In this document: positions 7,279-15,704 of the stretch, in pieces
Layout of the letters: each line of letters opens with the position of its first letter
Numbering within the stretch: the stretch's first letter is position 1
Assembly: GCF_035917975.1 (NCBI RefSeq)
Contig: NZ_CP109130.1
Location: 8,184,001-8,248,000, forward strand
Source of the DNA: Streptosporangium sp. NBC_01756
Lineage (GTDB): Bacteria > Actinomycetota > Actinomycetes > Streptosporangiales > Streptosporangiaceae
Direction: 5' to 3'
DNA length: 64,000 nucleotides
The notes under the pieces: generated by a model
The model's input: the letters and a program-made list of their open reading frames with translations, nothing else
Told to the model about the DNA's origin: nothing
Databases searched by the model: none
Program-made: the position numbers and the translations under genes

Positions 7279-8813
7279 GCGTGCCGATGGAGATCGCCCG
7301 CAGGGTGGCGGACGCGGTCCTGTACGAGGGCTACCTGCTCTACCCCTACCGGGCCTCGGCGGCCAAGAACCGGGTGCGCTGGCAGTTCGGAGTACTGGTG
7401 CCCCCGAAGTTCACCGTCACCGCCGAGCCCTCCGCCAGCGTGACCGAATGCGTCCTCGAACGCGCCGAGGACGCCGTGGTACGGCTCCGCCTGCGGTTCC
7501 TGCACGTCAGGACCCGCAGTGTCGAGCGGGTCGAAGGCGACGACCACCGGCCGGTCGCCGAACTCCGCAGCGGCGAGCGCACCTACCTCACCTTCGACGA
7601 GGCGACCCAGCGCGAGGTGGAGGCCGTACTGCCCATCACGGCCCTGCTCGACGCCGAGCAGGCGATCCAGGTGCGCGTCCCCGGAGACCGGTCGGCCGAA
7701 CTGATCATCGCGCCGACCGGCAGGCAGGAGGGCCGCGTCGTCTCCGAGCACCTGCCGCTGCACGCGGTGCTGCGGGCCGTCGCCGAACGGGTGCCGGGCC
7801 CCTACGACCTCGTCAGGCTACGGGTCCGGGTGGAGAACACCGACGGCTGGGACCAGCCCGGCGGAACGCGCGAGCAGGCCCTCCGGCGCTCGCTGGTCTC
7901 GGCGCACCTGCTCATCGGGGTGTCCGGCGGCGCCTTCGTCTCCCTGCTCGACCCGCCGGAGTGGGCCCGGCCGGTCACCGAGAGCTGCCGCAACGAGCAC
8001 ACCTGGCCGGTGCTCGTCGGCGAGCCCGGTCACCGCGACGTGGTGCTGTCGTCGCCGATCATCCTGTACGACTACCCGGACATCGCCCCGGAGAGCCCGG
8101 GGGAACTGTTCGACTCGACCGAGATCGACGAGATCCTCCACCTGCGCACGCTCACCCTCACCGAGGAGGAGGCGCGGGAGGCCCGGGCGACCGATCCCCG
8201 GGCGGCCCGGCTCCTCGACATGGTCGGCGACCTGCCGCCCGAGATGGTGGAACGGCTCCACGGGGTGATCCGGTATCTGGGCGCCCCCCAGGAGGAACCG
8301 CCCGACACGCCCTGGTGGGATCCGGCGGCCGACGCCGGCGCGTCACCGGAGACCGACAGCGTGGTCGTCTCCGGGGTGGCGGTCGCCAAGGGCAGCCGGG
8401 TCCGGCTGGTCCCCGGCAGGCGCCGCGCCGACGCCCACGACATGTTCCTGACCGGCAGGACCGCCCGGGTGGAGGCCGTACTCCTCGACCTCGACGGAGC
8501 ACGGCACCTGGCCGTCACCCTCGACGACGACCCCGGCGCGGACCTGCACCGCTCCCACGGGCGCTTCCTCTACTTCGCCCCCGACGAGGTGGAGCCGCTC
8601 GGCGAAGAGGCGACCGACTGCCGGGCCGACCTTGGCGCCGACAGCGAGACCGGCAACGGGACCGACCGCAGGGCCGACCGTGGCGCCGGCAACGGGACCG
8701 ACCGCAGGGCTGACCGTGGCGCCGACAGCGGGACCGGCAACGGCGCCGACCGCGGGGCTGACCGCGAGGCCGCCAAGGGTGTCGTCGGCGGGACCGGCGG
8801 GGTGACCGGATGA
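7275..8813 (+). CDS. Large conserved hydrogenase-operon protein with repetitive C-terminal tail
   Basis: A 512-aa protein of unknown function that is typical of this operon position. Residues 1-370 form a conserved body (YEGYLLYPYRASAAKNR near the start, then FLDPPEW-type and ILYDYPDIAPESPGELFDS segments); a small beta domain follows around 385-440 (GSRVRLVPGRRRADAHDMF, repeated valine strands). The last 65 residues are imperfect repeats built on GNGTDRRADRGA and are probably disordered. The ATG overlaps the upstream stop and its own stop overlaps the protease start. It could be an accessory subunit or assembly scaffold; the sequence does not decide. Confidence 0.75.
   Translation: MSVPMEIARRVADAVLYEGYLLYPYRASAAKNRVRWQFGVLVPPKFTVTAEPSASVTECVLERAEDAVVRLRLRFLHVRTRSVERVEGDDHRPVAELRSGERTYLTFDEATQREVEAVLPITALLDAEQAIQVRVPGDRSAELIIAPTGRQEGRVVSEHLPLHAVLRAVAERVPGPYDLVRLRVRVENTDGWDQPGGTREQALRRSLVSAHLLIGVSGGAFVSLLDPPEWARPVTESCRNEHTWPVLVGEPGHRDVVLSSPIILYDYPDIAPESPGELFDSTEIDEILHLRTLTLTEEEAREARATDPRAARLLDMVGDLPPEMVERLHGVIRYLGAPQEEPPDTPWWDPAADAGASPETDSVVVSGVAVAKGSRVRLVPGRRRADAHDMFLTGRTARVEAVLLDLDGARHLAVTLDDDPGADLHRSHGRFLYFAPDEVEPLGEEATDCRADLGADSETGNGTDRRADRGAGNGTDRRADRGADSGTGNGADRGADREAAKGVVGGTGGVTG
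8625..8790. repeat. In-frame tandem repeat encoding Arg/Asp/Gly-rich tail
   Basis: Imperfect repeats of about 45-60 bp built from blocks such as GGGACCGACCGCAGGGC and GACCGTGGCGCCG occur three to four times. They stay in frame and make the tail of the preceding 512-aa protein. There are no spacers of constant length, so this is not a CRISPR array. Confidence 0.8.
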
Positions 8814-9313
8814 GGATCCTCATCGCCGGCGTCGGCAACGTCTTCCTCGGCGACGACGGCTTCGGCGTCACGGTGGCCGGGCGACTGGCGGCCATGGACC
8901 TCCCCACCGGGGTCCGGGTCGCCGACTTCGGCATCCGCGGCATCCACCTGGCCTACGAGCTCACCGGCGGCGGCCACGACACCGCGATCATCCTCGACGC
9001 CGCGGCGCGCGGCAGCCCGCCCGGCACGCTGTACGTGCTGGAGCCGTCGCCGGGCGAGTGCCCGGGCTCCTTCGTCGACGCCCACGCCATGACACCCGAG
9101 TCGGTGCTGGCCCTGGCGGGCACGCTCGGCGGCGGAACCGGCCGGGTCCTGCTCGTCGGCTGCGAGCCCGCCGACCTCTCGCCCGGCATGGAGCTGAGCG
9201 CGCCGGTCGCGGGCGCCGTCGGCGACGCGGTGGAGCTCGTCCTGGAACTGGTCCGGCAACAGCTCGGGCCGGTGTGCGCCGGCGCGGGTCGGGAGGAGGA
9301 ACGGCCATGCTGA
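8810..9313 (+). CDS. Hydrogenase maturation protease (HyaD/HybD/HupD family)
   Basis: A 167-aa endopeptidase expected to remove the 21-residue C-terminal extension of HhyL once nickel is in place. The N-terminal GVGNVFLGDDGFG motif is clear. Metal-sensing ligands correspond to Asp16 (Glu16 in HybD), Asp63 and His92, so one Glu-to-Asp change is seen, which is common in the family. The ATG overlaps the upstream stop. Its C-terminus overlaps the small membrane peptide gene by 7 bp. It is the only protease of this type in the window and sits in the same operon as its substrate. Confidence 0.92.
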   Translation: MRILIAGVGNVFLGDDGFGVTVAGRLAAMDLPTGVRVADFGIRGIHLAYELTGGGHDTAIILDAAARGSPPGTLYVLEPSPGECPGSFVDAHAMTPESVLALAGTLGGGTGRVLLVGCEPADLSPGMELSAPVAGAVGDAVELVLELVRQQLGPVCAGAGREEERPC

Positions 9314-9411
9314 AACGTCTGATCATCGGAGCGCTGCTCGTCGGGGTGGGGGCGCTGGTCGTCCAGTCGATCCCCGACATCCGGCGCTACCTGCGGATCA
9401 GGAAGATGTGA
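9307..9411 (+). CDS. 34-aa single-pass membrane peptide (DUF6893-like)
   Basis: A very small gene: MLKRLIIGALLVGVGALV is followed by VQSIPDIRRYLRIRKM. It reads as one hydrophobic helix (residues 4-19) followed by a basic tail, so it probably sits in the membrane with the tail in the cytoplasm. GGAGGAACGGCC just before the ATG is a good ribosome binding site, and the gene overlaps the protease gene by 7 bp. I recall a family of such small actinobacterial proteins (DUF6893). In this operon it could anchor the soluble hydrogenase or its partner to the membrane; that is inference. Confidence 0.72.
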   Translation: MLKRLIIGALLVGVGALVVQSIPDIRRYLRIRKM

Positions 9412-9490
9412 CGGCCCTCGGGCCCCGCACATCACCGGCGGGCCGTGACGTACGGCCCGGTGAACCACATGGAACGAGAGGAGTTCAGTC

Positions 9491-9883
9491 ATGCATGAAT
9501 TCGGGATCGCCGAAGCGATCCTCGACGCGGTGGAGAGACGCGCGGCGGGCCGGCGGGTGGAGCGGGCACGGGTGCAGGCGGGGGCCATGCTCCGCATCAC
9601 CGAGCCCGCGATCAACCAGGCGTTCGCCCTGGTCGCGGACGGGTCGCTGGCCGAGGGGGCGCGGGTCGACCTGGTCATCGTCCCCGTGCAGCTCATCTGC
9701 CGGGCCTGCGGCCAGACGGCCCAGTCGGCCGACCCCTTCGCCACCTGCCCCGAGTGCGGGGGCACCGATATCGACACCGAGGGCGGCGACGACCTCGTCC
9801 TCGAATCCATCCAGATGGCGGAGGCCGTTCATGTGCCTGGGAATCCCCGGCGAGATCGTGGAAATTCTGACGGACCATCCTGA
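9491..9883 (+). CDS. hypA: Hydrogenase nickel-incorporation protein HypA
   Basis: A 130-aa nickel metallochaperone. It starts MHEFGIAEAI, with the nickel-binding His2, and has the zinc site CRAC (70-73) and CPEC (86-89). GAGAGGAG precedes the ATG. The C-terminus runs about 15 residues beyond the usual HypA length and overlaps hypC by 53 bp, so its last residues may be unimportant. HypA normally works with the GTPase HypB, which is not seen in this window. It starts the hypACDE block after a 79-bp gap. Confidence 0.93.
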   Translation: MHEFGIAEAILDAVERRAAGRRVERARVQAGAMLRITEPAINQAFALVADGSLAEGARVDLVIVPVQLICRACGQTAQSADPFATCPECGGTDIDTEGGDDLVLESIQMAEAVHVPGNPRRDRGNSDGPS

Positions 9884-10109
9884 CCTGGCCATGGTCGACG
9901 TCAGCGGGGTACGGCGCGCGATCAACATCGGCCTACTGGAGGAGGAGTCCCTCACACCCGGTGACTGGATCCTCATCCACGTCGGGTTCGCCCTGTCGAA
10001 GATCGACGAGGTGGAGGCCAAGGCCGCGCTCGACTTCCTGGAAAGCATCGGCCAGGCCTACGAGGACGAGATCGCGGCCTTCCGAGAATCCATGATCGAA
10101 AAGGGGTGA
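9831..10109 (+). CDS. hypC: Hydrogenase maturation chaperone HypC
   Basis: A 92-aa canonical HypC starting MCLGIPGEIVEI, with the essential Cys2. With HypD it assembles the Fe(CN)2CO moiety and hands it to the large-subunit precursor. The ATG lies within the 3' end of hypA and has GGCGGAGG upstream; hypD starts 6 bp after the stop. This is the second HypC-family gene in the operon, the other being the atypical one at 1387. Confidence 0.94.
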   Translation: MCLGIPGEIVEILTDHPDLAMVDVSGVRRAINIGLLEEESLTPGDWILIHVGFALSKIDEVEAKAALDFLESIGQAYEDEIAAFRESMIEKG

Positions 10110-10115
10110 GGTCCG

Positions 10116-11243
10116 ATGCGCTTCGTCGATGAGTACCGGGACGCCGGGAAGGCGCAGACGCTGGCCGCGCAGATCACCGCGCTGTGCGAGCCCGGTCGCG
10201 CCTACAAGTTCATGGAGGTGTGCGGCGGGCACACCCACACGATCTACAAGCACGGGCTGGAGGACTACCTGCCCGAGGCCGTCACGCTCGTGCACGGTCC
10301 GGGCTGCCCCGTCTGCGTCATCCCGATGGGGCGGGTGGACGACGCCATCCACATCGCCGAGCAGCCAGACGTGATCATGACGTCGTTCGGTGACATGATG
10401 CGCGTGCCCGGCGGGAACGGGTCCTTCCTCGACGCCAAGGCGCGGGGCGCCGACATCCGCATGGTCTACTCCCCGCTGGACGCCCTGAAGATCGCGCGGA
10501 ACAATCCGGGCAGACGCGTGGTCTTCATGGCGATCGGCTTCGAGACCACCGCGCCCTCGACGGCGATGACCGTCCTGCGCGCGCGGGCCGAGGGGATCGA
10601 GAACTTCTCGGTCTTCTGCAACCACGTGACGATCATTCCTGCGATCAAGGCGATCCTGGACTCTCCCGACCTGCGGCTGGACGGCTTCGTCGGGCCGGGC
10701 CACGTCTCGGCCGTCATCGGCTGCCGGCCGTACGGGTTCATCGCCCGCGACTACGGCAAGCCCCTGGTGGTGGCGGGGTTCGAGCCGCTCGACGTGCTCC
10801 ACACGGTCTACCGCATCCTGGTGCAACTGGCCGAGGGCCGGGTGGAGGTGGAGAACCAGTACGCCCGGGTGGTGCCGTGGGAGGGCAACCAGAAGGCCCT
10901 CGGTGTCATCAACGAGGTGATGGAGCTGCGGCCGTACTTCGAGTGGCGGGGACTGGGGTTCATCTCGCAGTCGGCGCTCAGGATGGGGGAGCGCTACGCC
11001 GCCTTCGACGCCGAACGGATCTTCCAGATCCCCGGCGGGCGGGTGGCCGACCCCAAGGCCTGCCAGTGCGGCGAGGTGCTCAAGGGCGTGCTCAAACCGT
11101 GGGAGTGCAAGGTGTTCGGCACCGCCTGCACCCCGGAGACCCCGATCGGCACCTGCATGGTCTCGTCGGAGGGCGCGTGCGCGGCGTACTACAACTTCGG
11201 CCGCTTCTCCCGCGAACGCGTCAAGGAGGCGACCCGCCGGTGA
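10116..11243 (+). CDS. hypD: Hydrogenase maturation protein HypD
   Basis: A 375-aa iron-sulfur protein on which the Fe(CN)2CO unit is built. Visible motifs are MEVCGGHTH (Cys36), GPGCPVCV (Cys64, Cys67) and a C-terminal cysteine-rich region (CQCGEVL, WECKVFGTAC, GTCMVSSEGAC) that binds the 4Fe-4S cluster. GGGGTGAGG precedes the ATG. Length and motifs match the family throughout, with no sign of damage. The stop overlaps the GTG of hypE. Confidence 0.96.
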   Translation: MRFVDEYRDAGKAQTLAAQITALCEPGRAYKFMEVCGGHTHTIYKHGLEDYLPEAVTLVHGPGCPVCVIPMGRVDDAIHIAEQPDVIMTSFGDMMRVPGGNGSFLDAKARGADIRMVYSPLDALKIARNNPGRRVVFMAIGFETTAPSTAMTVLRARAEGIENFSVFCNHVTIIPAIKAILDSPDLRLDGFVGPGHVSAVIGCRPYGFIARDYGKPLVVAGFEPLDVLHTVYRILVQLAEGRVEVENQYARVVPWEGNQKALGVINEVMELRPYFEWRGLGFISQSALRMGERYAAFDAERIFQIPGGRVADPKACQCGEVLKGVLKPWECKVFGTACTPETPIGTCMVSSEGACAAYYNFGRFSRERVKEATRR

Positions 11244-12385
11244 ACACCGAGGAAGGCATCGCCCTCCGGGAGGAGGACCCGGACCGCACCGGCCCCGATC
11301 CGAAAGACGCGGCGCCGGGACAGGGCCGCGAGCAGCAGGTCCTGCGGCGGATCGAGCGGGTGCGCCGTCGCAGGGCCCGGGTGCGGGAGGACCGCATCAC
11401 CCTCGCGCACGGCGCCGGCGGCAAGGCCACCCACACCCTGATCGACGCGGTGTTCCTGGAGTCCTTCCGCAACCCGCTGCTGGAGCCCCTGGAGGACGGC
11501 GCGGTCGTCGACGGGCTCGCCTTCACCACCGACTCCTACGTGGTGACACCGCTGTTCTTCCCGGGCGGGGACATCGGCGACCTGGCGGTCAACGGCACCG
11601 TCAACGACCTGGCGATGTGCGGGGCGCGTCCCCGGTACCTGTCGGCCGGATTCATCATCGAGGAGGGCTTCCCCGTCGCCGACCTGCGACGCGTCACCGC
11701 CTCGATGGCGGCTGCGGCGCGGGCCGCGGACGTGTGGATCGTCACCGGCGACACCAAGGTCGTGGAGAACGGCAAGGCCGACGGCTGCTACATCACCACC
11801 TCGGGCATCGGGACGATGGACCGGCCGGTCCGGCTGAGCGCCGCCGCCGCCCGGCCCGGCGACGCGGTCATCGTCTCCGGCCCGATCGGCGAGCACGGCA
11901 TCACCGTCATGCTCGCCCGGGGAGAGCTCGACATCCAGGCCGACCTCACCTCCGACACCGCGCCCCTGCACGAGCTGACCGGCCGACTGCTGGACGCCTG
12001 CGGCGACGGGCGGGTGCGCTGCCTGCGCGACGCCACCCGCGGCGGGGTGGCGACGGTCGTCAACGAGATCGCCGAGGCGTCCCAGGTCGCGGTCGTCCTG
12101 CAGGAGGACGCCATCCCGGTGCGCCCCGCCGTACGCGGGGCGTGCGAACTGCTGGGGATCGACCCGCTCTACGTCGCCTGCGAGGGCCGGATGGTCATGG
12201 TGGTGGACCCGCGCTCCACGGAGGCCGCGCTGACCGCACTGCGCTCCCATCCGCTCGGCTCCGCCGCGGCCGTCATCGGGCGGATCAACGACGACCCGCC
12301 CGGACTGGTCCTGCTGAGGACCGCCTTCGGCGGTACCCGCATCGTCGACCTGCTGGTCGGCGACCCCCTGCCCAGAATCTGTTGA
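11240..12385 (+). CDS. hypE: Hydrogenase maturation protein HypE
   Basis: A 381-aa ATP-dependent dehydratase that turns the carbamoyl group received from HypF into the cyanide ligand. The protein ends in PRIC, so the thiocarbamate-forming C-terminal Cys is present. The AIR-synthase-like ATP fold shows HGAGGKATH, the NGTVNDLAMCGA segment and the later TRGGVATVVNEIA segment. The GTG start at 11240 overlaps the hypD stop. About 50 N-terminal residues (charged, LRRIERVRRRRARVRED) precede the conserved core and are an unusual extension; a start nearer the core is possible but lacks as good a context. Confidence 0.93.
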   Translation: MNTEEGIALREEDPDRTGPDPKDAAPGQGREQQVLRRIERVRRRRARVREDRITLAHGAGGKATHTLIDAVFLESFRNPLLEPLEDGAVVDGLAFTTDSYVVTPLFFPGGDIGDLAVNGTVNDLAMCGARPRYLSAGFIIEEGFPVADLRRVTASMAAAARAADVWIVTGDTKVVENGKADGCYITTSGIGTMDRPVRLSAAAARPGDAVIVSGPIGEHGITVMLARGELDIQADLTSDTAPLHELTGRLLDACGDGRVRCLRDATRGGVATVVNEIAEASQVAVVLQEDAIPVRPAVRGACELLGIDPLYVACEGRMVMVVDPRSTEAALTALRSHPLGSAAAVIGRINDDPPGLVLLRTAFGGTRIVDLLVGDPLPRIC

Positions 12386-12413
12386 GAACGACATCCGAGC
12401 TCAAGGAGATCTG

Positions 12414-12827
12414 ATGAAAGATCCGAACGGATCAGACGATGTGGAACGGTCCAAAGAAGAGGGGCAGCACGGTTACTCCCCCGATGTGGGTCACGCGAGC
12501 GAAGAGGCGGTCCGAGGCGCCGACCGGGCCTGGGGGCCGCCGCCGGGGGACAAGGGACCCGGCCGTGAGGTGTCCGAGGAGGAGGAAGAAGGAGTCCCCG
12601 CCACGGACATGGAGGCGGAGAGTCCCCACGGCGTCGGCGTCAGTTCGACCCGGCGCGCCGAGGAGACCGCCCGCAAGGAGGAAGAGGAGGGCCGCCGGAC
12701 GACCGGCGTCGACGAGAAGACGGGCCGGCCCTACGGCACCTCCACCCCCGAGAGCTCCACCGGCGTCGATCCCCAGGGATCCATCGACGAGGAGAGCCCG
12801 GATCTGCCACCCGGAGACACGGCCTGA
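12414..12827 (+). CDS. Acidic, probably disordered hypothetical protein
   Basis: A 137-aa protein rich in Glu, Asp, Gly, Pro and Ser with almost no hydrophobic core. It contains the charged runs SEEEEEG and RKEEEEGRRT. AAGGAGATCTG ahead of the ATG is a strong ribosome binding site, which is the main support for a real gene. It lies 28 bp after hypE and may be the last gene of the hydrogenase operon. I do not recognise a domain. Confidence 0.6.
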   Translation: MKDPNGSDDVERSKEEGQHGYSPDVGHASEEAVRGADRAWGPPPGDKGPGREVSEEEEEGVPATDMEAESPHGVGVSSTRRAEETARKEEEEGRRTTGVDEKTGRPYGTSTPESSTGVDPQGSIDEESPDLPPGDTA

Positions 12828-13003
12828 GCCCGCAGCAGCCATCGCGGCTTCCTACGCGATGGGAGGAGCCACGGCAGGTGGCCTCGGGCACCGATCGCCC
12901 AAACGTGTCGATCGTCACCGTGTCTGTCCTGACATCCGGCAGGCGCATCCAAACGCGGTCCTGCTCGCGAAATGGTCTTCACCGACGCAGAGGAGCGACG
13001 CCC

Positions 13004-13162
13004 ATGGTCACCATCACCCGTGAGACCGGCACCGGCACGGTACGGGTGCCGGCAGGTTCAGCAGGTTCAGCAGGTTCAGCAGGTCAGGAAGGTTCAGCGG
13101 ATCCGACGGATCCGGCGGGTCCGGCGGGTTCAGCGGGTCCGGCGACGAGGGGGAACGGGTGA
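13004..13162 (+). CDS. Small hypothetical ORF with repeat-encoded Gly/Ala/Ser tail
   Basis: A possible 52-aa gene. It has GAGGAGCGACGCCC before its ATG and overlaps the crtI start by 4 bp, the arrangement expected of a translated leader cistron. After MVTITRETGTGTVRVPAG the rest (GSAGSAGSAGQ and similar) comes from a simple 9-bp repeat. It may be a coupling ORF for crtI rather than a functional protein. Confidence 0.35.
   Translation: MVTITRETGTGTVRVPAGSAGSAGSAGQEGSADPTDPAGPAGSAGPATRGNG
13051..13145. repeat. 9-bp microrepeat before crtI
   Basis: GCAGGTTCA-type 9-mers and GGATCCGAC/GGGTCCGGC variants repeat about ten times without interruption and end a few bases before the crtI ribosome binding site. 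Such repeats can expand or contract and so alter the leader length. Confidence 0.8.
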
Positions 13163-14622
13163 ACCCGGTTGTGGTGATCGGAGCCGGGCTGGGCGGTCTG
13201 GCCGCGGCGGTCCGGCTGGCCGGGGCCGGGCGGGAGGTCACGGTCGTGGAGGCCCGCGACGTGCCGGGCGGCTGCTGCGGGACGGCGAGCCTGGGGGAGT
13301 ACCGCTTCGACACCGGTCCGTCGGTGCTGACCATGCCGGACGTACTGGCCGACGTCTTCGCCGCGGCCGGGGAGGACATGGAGAGCAGGCTCCCGCTGCG
13401 GCGGCTGGACCCGTACTACCGGCTCCGCTACCACGACGGCTCCCACCTGGACATCGTGCCCGGCGAGGAAGCCATGATCGAGCAGGTGCGCGGGCTCTGC
13501 GGCGCCGCCGAGGCGGACCGCTACCGGCGGTTCCGGACCCGGCTCGGCGAACTGTTCGCCGCCGAGTGGCCCTCCTTCATCGACCGCGACATGACCCGAC
13601 TGCGGAGCCTCGTCCAGCCCCGGGTCCTGGCCCGGCTGGCCGCCCTGGGCGGCTTCCGGAGGATGAACCGCCTCGTCGAGGGGCACCTCACCGACCCGCG
13701 GCTGGTCAAGGCGCACACCTTCCAGGCCCTTTACGTGGGCCTGTCGCCCCGGCAGGCGCTCGGCATCTACGCCGTGGTCGCCCACATGGACACGGTCGGC
13801 GGCGTCTTCTTCCCCCGGCACGGCGGCATGCACGCCATTCCGCAGGCCCTGGCCGCCGTCGCCGAGAAGGCGGGGGCGCAGATCAGGTACGGCACTCGCG
13901 CCGTGCAGGTCGAGGCCGGCTCCTCCGGCGTCTCCGGCGTCCGGCTCGACACCGGGGAACGCCTCGCCGCCGGGCACGTCGTGGTCGCCTGCGACCTGCC
14001 CGGCGCCCATCGCACAGGGCTGCTCCCCGAAGGCGCGGGCGACTGGCGGCTGCGCCGCCCCCACCACTCACCCTCCTGCCTGGTCCTGCACTTCGGCCTC
14101 GACCAACGCCTGGCCGGGCAGGCGCACCACACCCTGCACTTCGGCCGTGACTGGGACGCAACCTTCACCGCCCTGAACGCCGGAAGGCCGCAGCCCGACC
14201 CCAACCTGCTGGTCACCTACCCCGCGTCCGACACCGGCGCCGCACCCGAGGGCCACGCCACGCTCACCGTGCTGGAACCCACCGCCAACCTGCGCGGCGG
14301 AGGCGACTGGGACCGCCTCACCCCCGAACTGGAGGACCGCCTGTTCGGCAGGCTCGCCGCCCTCGGCTACGGCGACCTCGCGACCACCCCCCGGCTCACC
14401 TTCGACCCGCCCGCCTGGGCGGCACTCGGCCACTCGGCCGGCACCCCCTTCGCACTGGACCACCGCTTCAGCCAGACGGCCTGGCTCAGGCCGTCCGGCA
14501 TGGCCCGGCGCGTCCCCGGCCTGCACTTCGCCGGCATGTTCACCGCGCCGGGGGTGGGAGTGCCGCCGGTGCTCGTCTCGGGCCGGCTGGCCGCGGAACG
14601 CATCCTGGAGACCCCCCGATGA
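13159..14622 (+). CDS. crtI: Phytoene desaturase (CrtI type)
   Basis: A 487-aa FAD-dependent carotenoid desaturase. The N-terminal dinucleotide fold is VVVIGAGLGGLAAAVRLAGA, followed by the CrtI-typical FDTGPSVLTMP around residues 53-63. The C-terminal FAD motif is HFAGMFTAPGVGVPPVL. It should introduce double bases' worth of conjugation into phytoene, giving neurosporene or lycopene; product length cannot be read from sequence. The GTG start follows GAGGGGGA. The stop overlaps the ATG of crtB, so the first two committed steps of the pathway are co-translated. Confidence 0.92.
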   Translation: MNPVVVIGAGLGGLAAAVRLAGAGREVTVVEARDVPGGCCGTASLGEYRFDTGPSVLTMPDVLADVFAAAGEDMESRLPLRRLDPYYRLRYHDGSHLDIVPGEEAMIEQVRGLCGAAEADRYRRFRTRLGELFAAEWPSFIDRDMTRLRSLVQPRVLARLAALGGFRRMNRLVEGHLTDPRLVKAHTFQALYVGLSPRQALGIYAVVAHMDTVGGVFFPRHGGMHAIPQALAAVAEKAGAQIRYGTRAVQVEAGSSGVSGVRLDTGERLAAGHVVVACDLPGAHRTGLLPEGAGDWRLRRPHHSPSCLVLHFGLDQRLAGQAHHTLHFGRDWDATFTALNAGRPQPDPNLLVTYPASDTGAAPEGHATLTVLEPTANLRGGGDWDRLTPELEDRLFGRLAALGYGDLATTPRLTFDPPAWAALGHSAGTPFALDHRFSQTAWLRPSGMARRVPGLHFAGMFTAPGVGVPPVLVSGRLAAERILETPR

Positions 14623-15518
14623 CCCTCACCCGGAGCTATGAGTTCTGCCGCAGGCTCAACGCCCGCCACGGCCGCTCCTACTACCTGGCGACCCTGCTGC
14701 TGCCCGCCTGGAAGCGCCCCCACGTGCACGCCCTGTACGGCTTCGCCCGCTACGCCGACGAGATCGTCGACTCCTTCACGATGACCGGCGACCGGGCGGC
14801 GGCGCTGGAGGACCTCACCGCCCGGGTGGCCGACGCACTGGCAGGCGCCCCCACCGACGACCCGGTGCTTCCCGCGTTCACGCAGACCGTCCGCTCGTTC
14901 GGCATCGACCACGCCGACATCGAGGCGTTCCTGCGGTCGATGCGGGCCGACCTGACCGTCACCCGCTACGCCACCTACGACGACCTGCTCGGTTACATGG
15001 ACGGGTCGGCCGCGGTCATCGGCACGATGATGCTGCCCGTCCTCGAACCGCTGCCGGGCATGGCCGGGCAGGCGCGCGAACCCGCCCGCCAGCTCGGGCT
15101 GGCCTTCCAGCTGACGAACTTCCTCCGCGACGTGACCGAGGACCTGGCCCGGGGCCGGGTCTACCTGCCCGCCGAGGACCTCGACACGTTCGGGGTGGAG
15201 GTGGCCGATCTGGGGCGGCGCGACCCCACACCCGCCCTACGGGAACTGCTCGCCTTCGAGAGCGAGCGGGCACGCGGCCACTACCGGCTCGCCCTGGCGG
15301 GCGTCGACCTGCTCACCCCCTCCTCGCGACCCTGCGTCCGCGCGGCCTACGAACTGTACGGCGGCATCCTCGACCGGATCGAGGCGGCCGGTCACGACGT
15401 CCTCCGGGTCAGGGCCACCGTGCCGCGCCGCCGCAGGCTGGCCATCTTCGCCCGGCACCTGCTCGCCGCCTCCGCGGCCGACCGGGCCGAGCGCCGGGTG
15501 GCCGTACCGATGTTCTGA
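14619..15518 (+). CDS. crtB: Phytoene synthase
   Basis: A 299-aa squalene/phytoene synthase family enzyme that condenses two geranylgeranyl diphosphates to phytoene. The first Asp-rich motif is YADEIVD (45-51) and the second is QLTNFLRDVTEDLARGRVYLP, a near-perfect family signature split here as QLTNFLRDVTED and RGRVYLP. The gene overlaps crtI by 4 bp. No GGPP synthase (crtE) is present in the window, so the precursor must be made elsewhere. Confidence 0.95.
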   Translation: MTLTRSYEFCRRLNARHGRSYYLATLLLPAWKRPHVHALYGFARYADEIVDSFTMTGDRAAALEDLTARVADALAGAPTDDPVLPAFTQTVRSFGIDHADIEAFLRSMRADLTVTRYATYDDLLGYMDGSAAVIGTMMLPVLEPLPGMAGQAREPARQLGLAFQLTNFLRDVTEDLARGRVYLPAEDLDTFGVEVADLGRRDPTPALRELLAFESERARGHYRLALAGVDLLTPSSRPCVRAAYELYGGILDRIEAAGHDVLRVRATVPRRRRLAIFARHLLAASAADRAERRVAVPMF

Positions 15519-15546
15519 ACGGGGGGACGGGAGCCGGCCGCCGCTG

Positions 15547-15618
15547 CCGCGGAGGACGCGGAGAGCCGCGGAGGACGCGGAGAGCTGTGAGGACGCGGAG
15601 AGCTGTGAGGACGCGTGA
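15547..15618. repeat. 18-19 bp tandem repeat between crtB and plsX
   Basis: Four consecutive units of the form CCGCGGAGGACGCGGAGAG, degenerating to CTGTGAGGACGCG, fill most of the crtB-plsX gap. No coding role is evident. Confidence 0.85.
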
Positions 15619-15704
15619 CCCCACGGGGACGCCTGACCTCGCGGAGGACGGATGGAGCCCCCGAAGGCGCGGGAAGCCGCGGTGGAGTTGTGAAGGAGAA
15701 TGCG

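Noticed and set aside
8625-8790. CRISPR-like array
   Set aside because: Repeats are imperfect, in frame and without constant-length unique spacers; they encode a protein tail.
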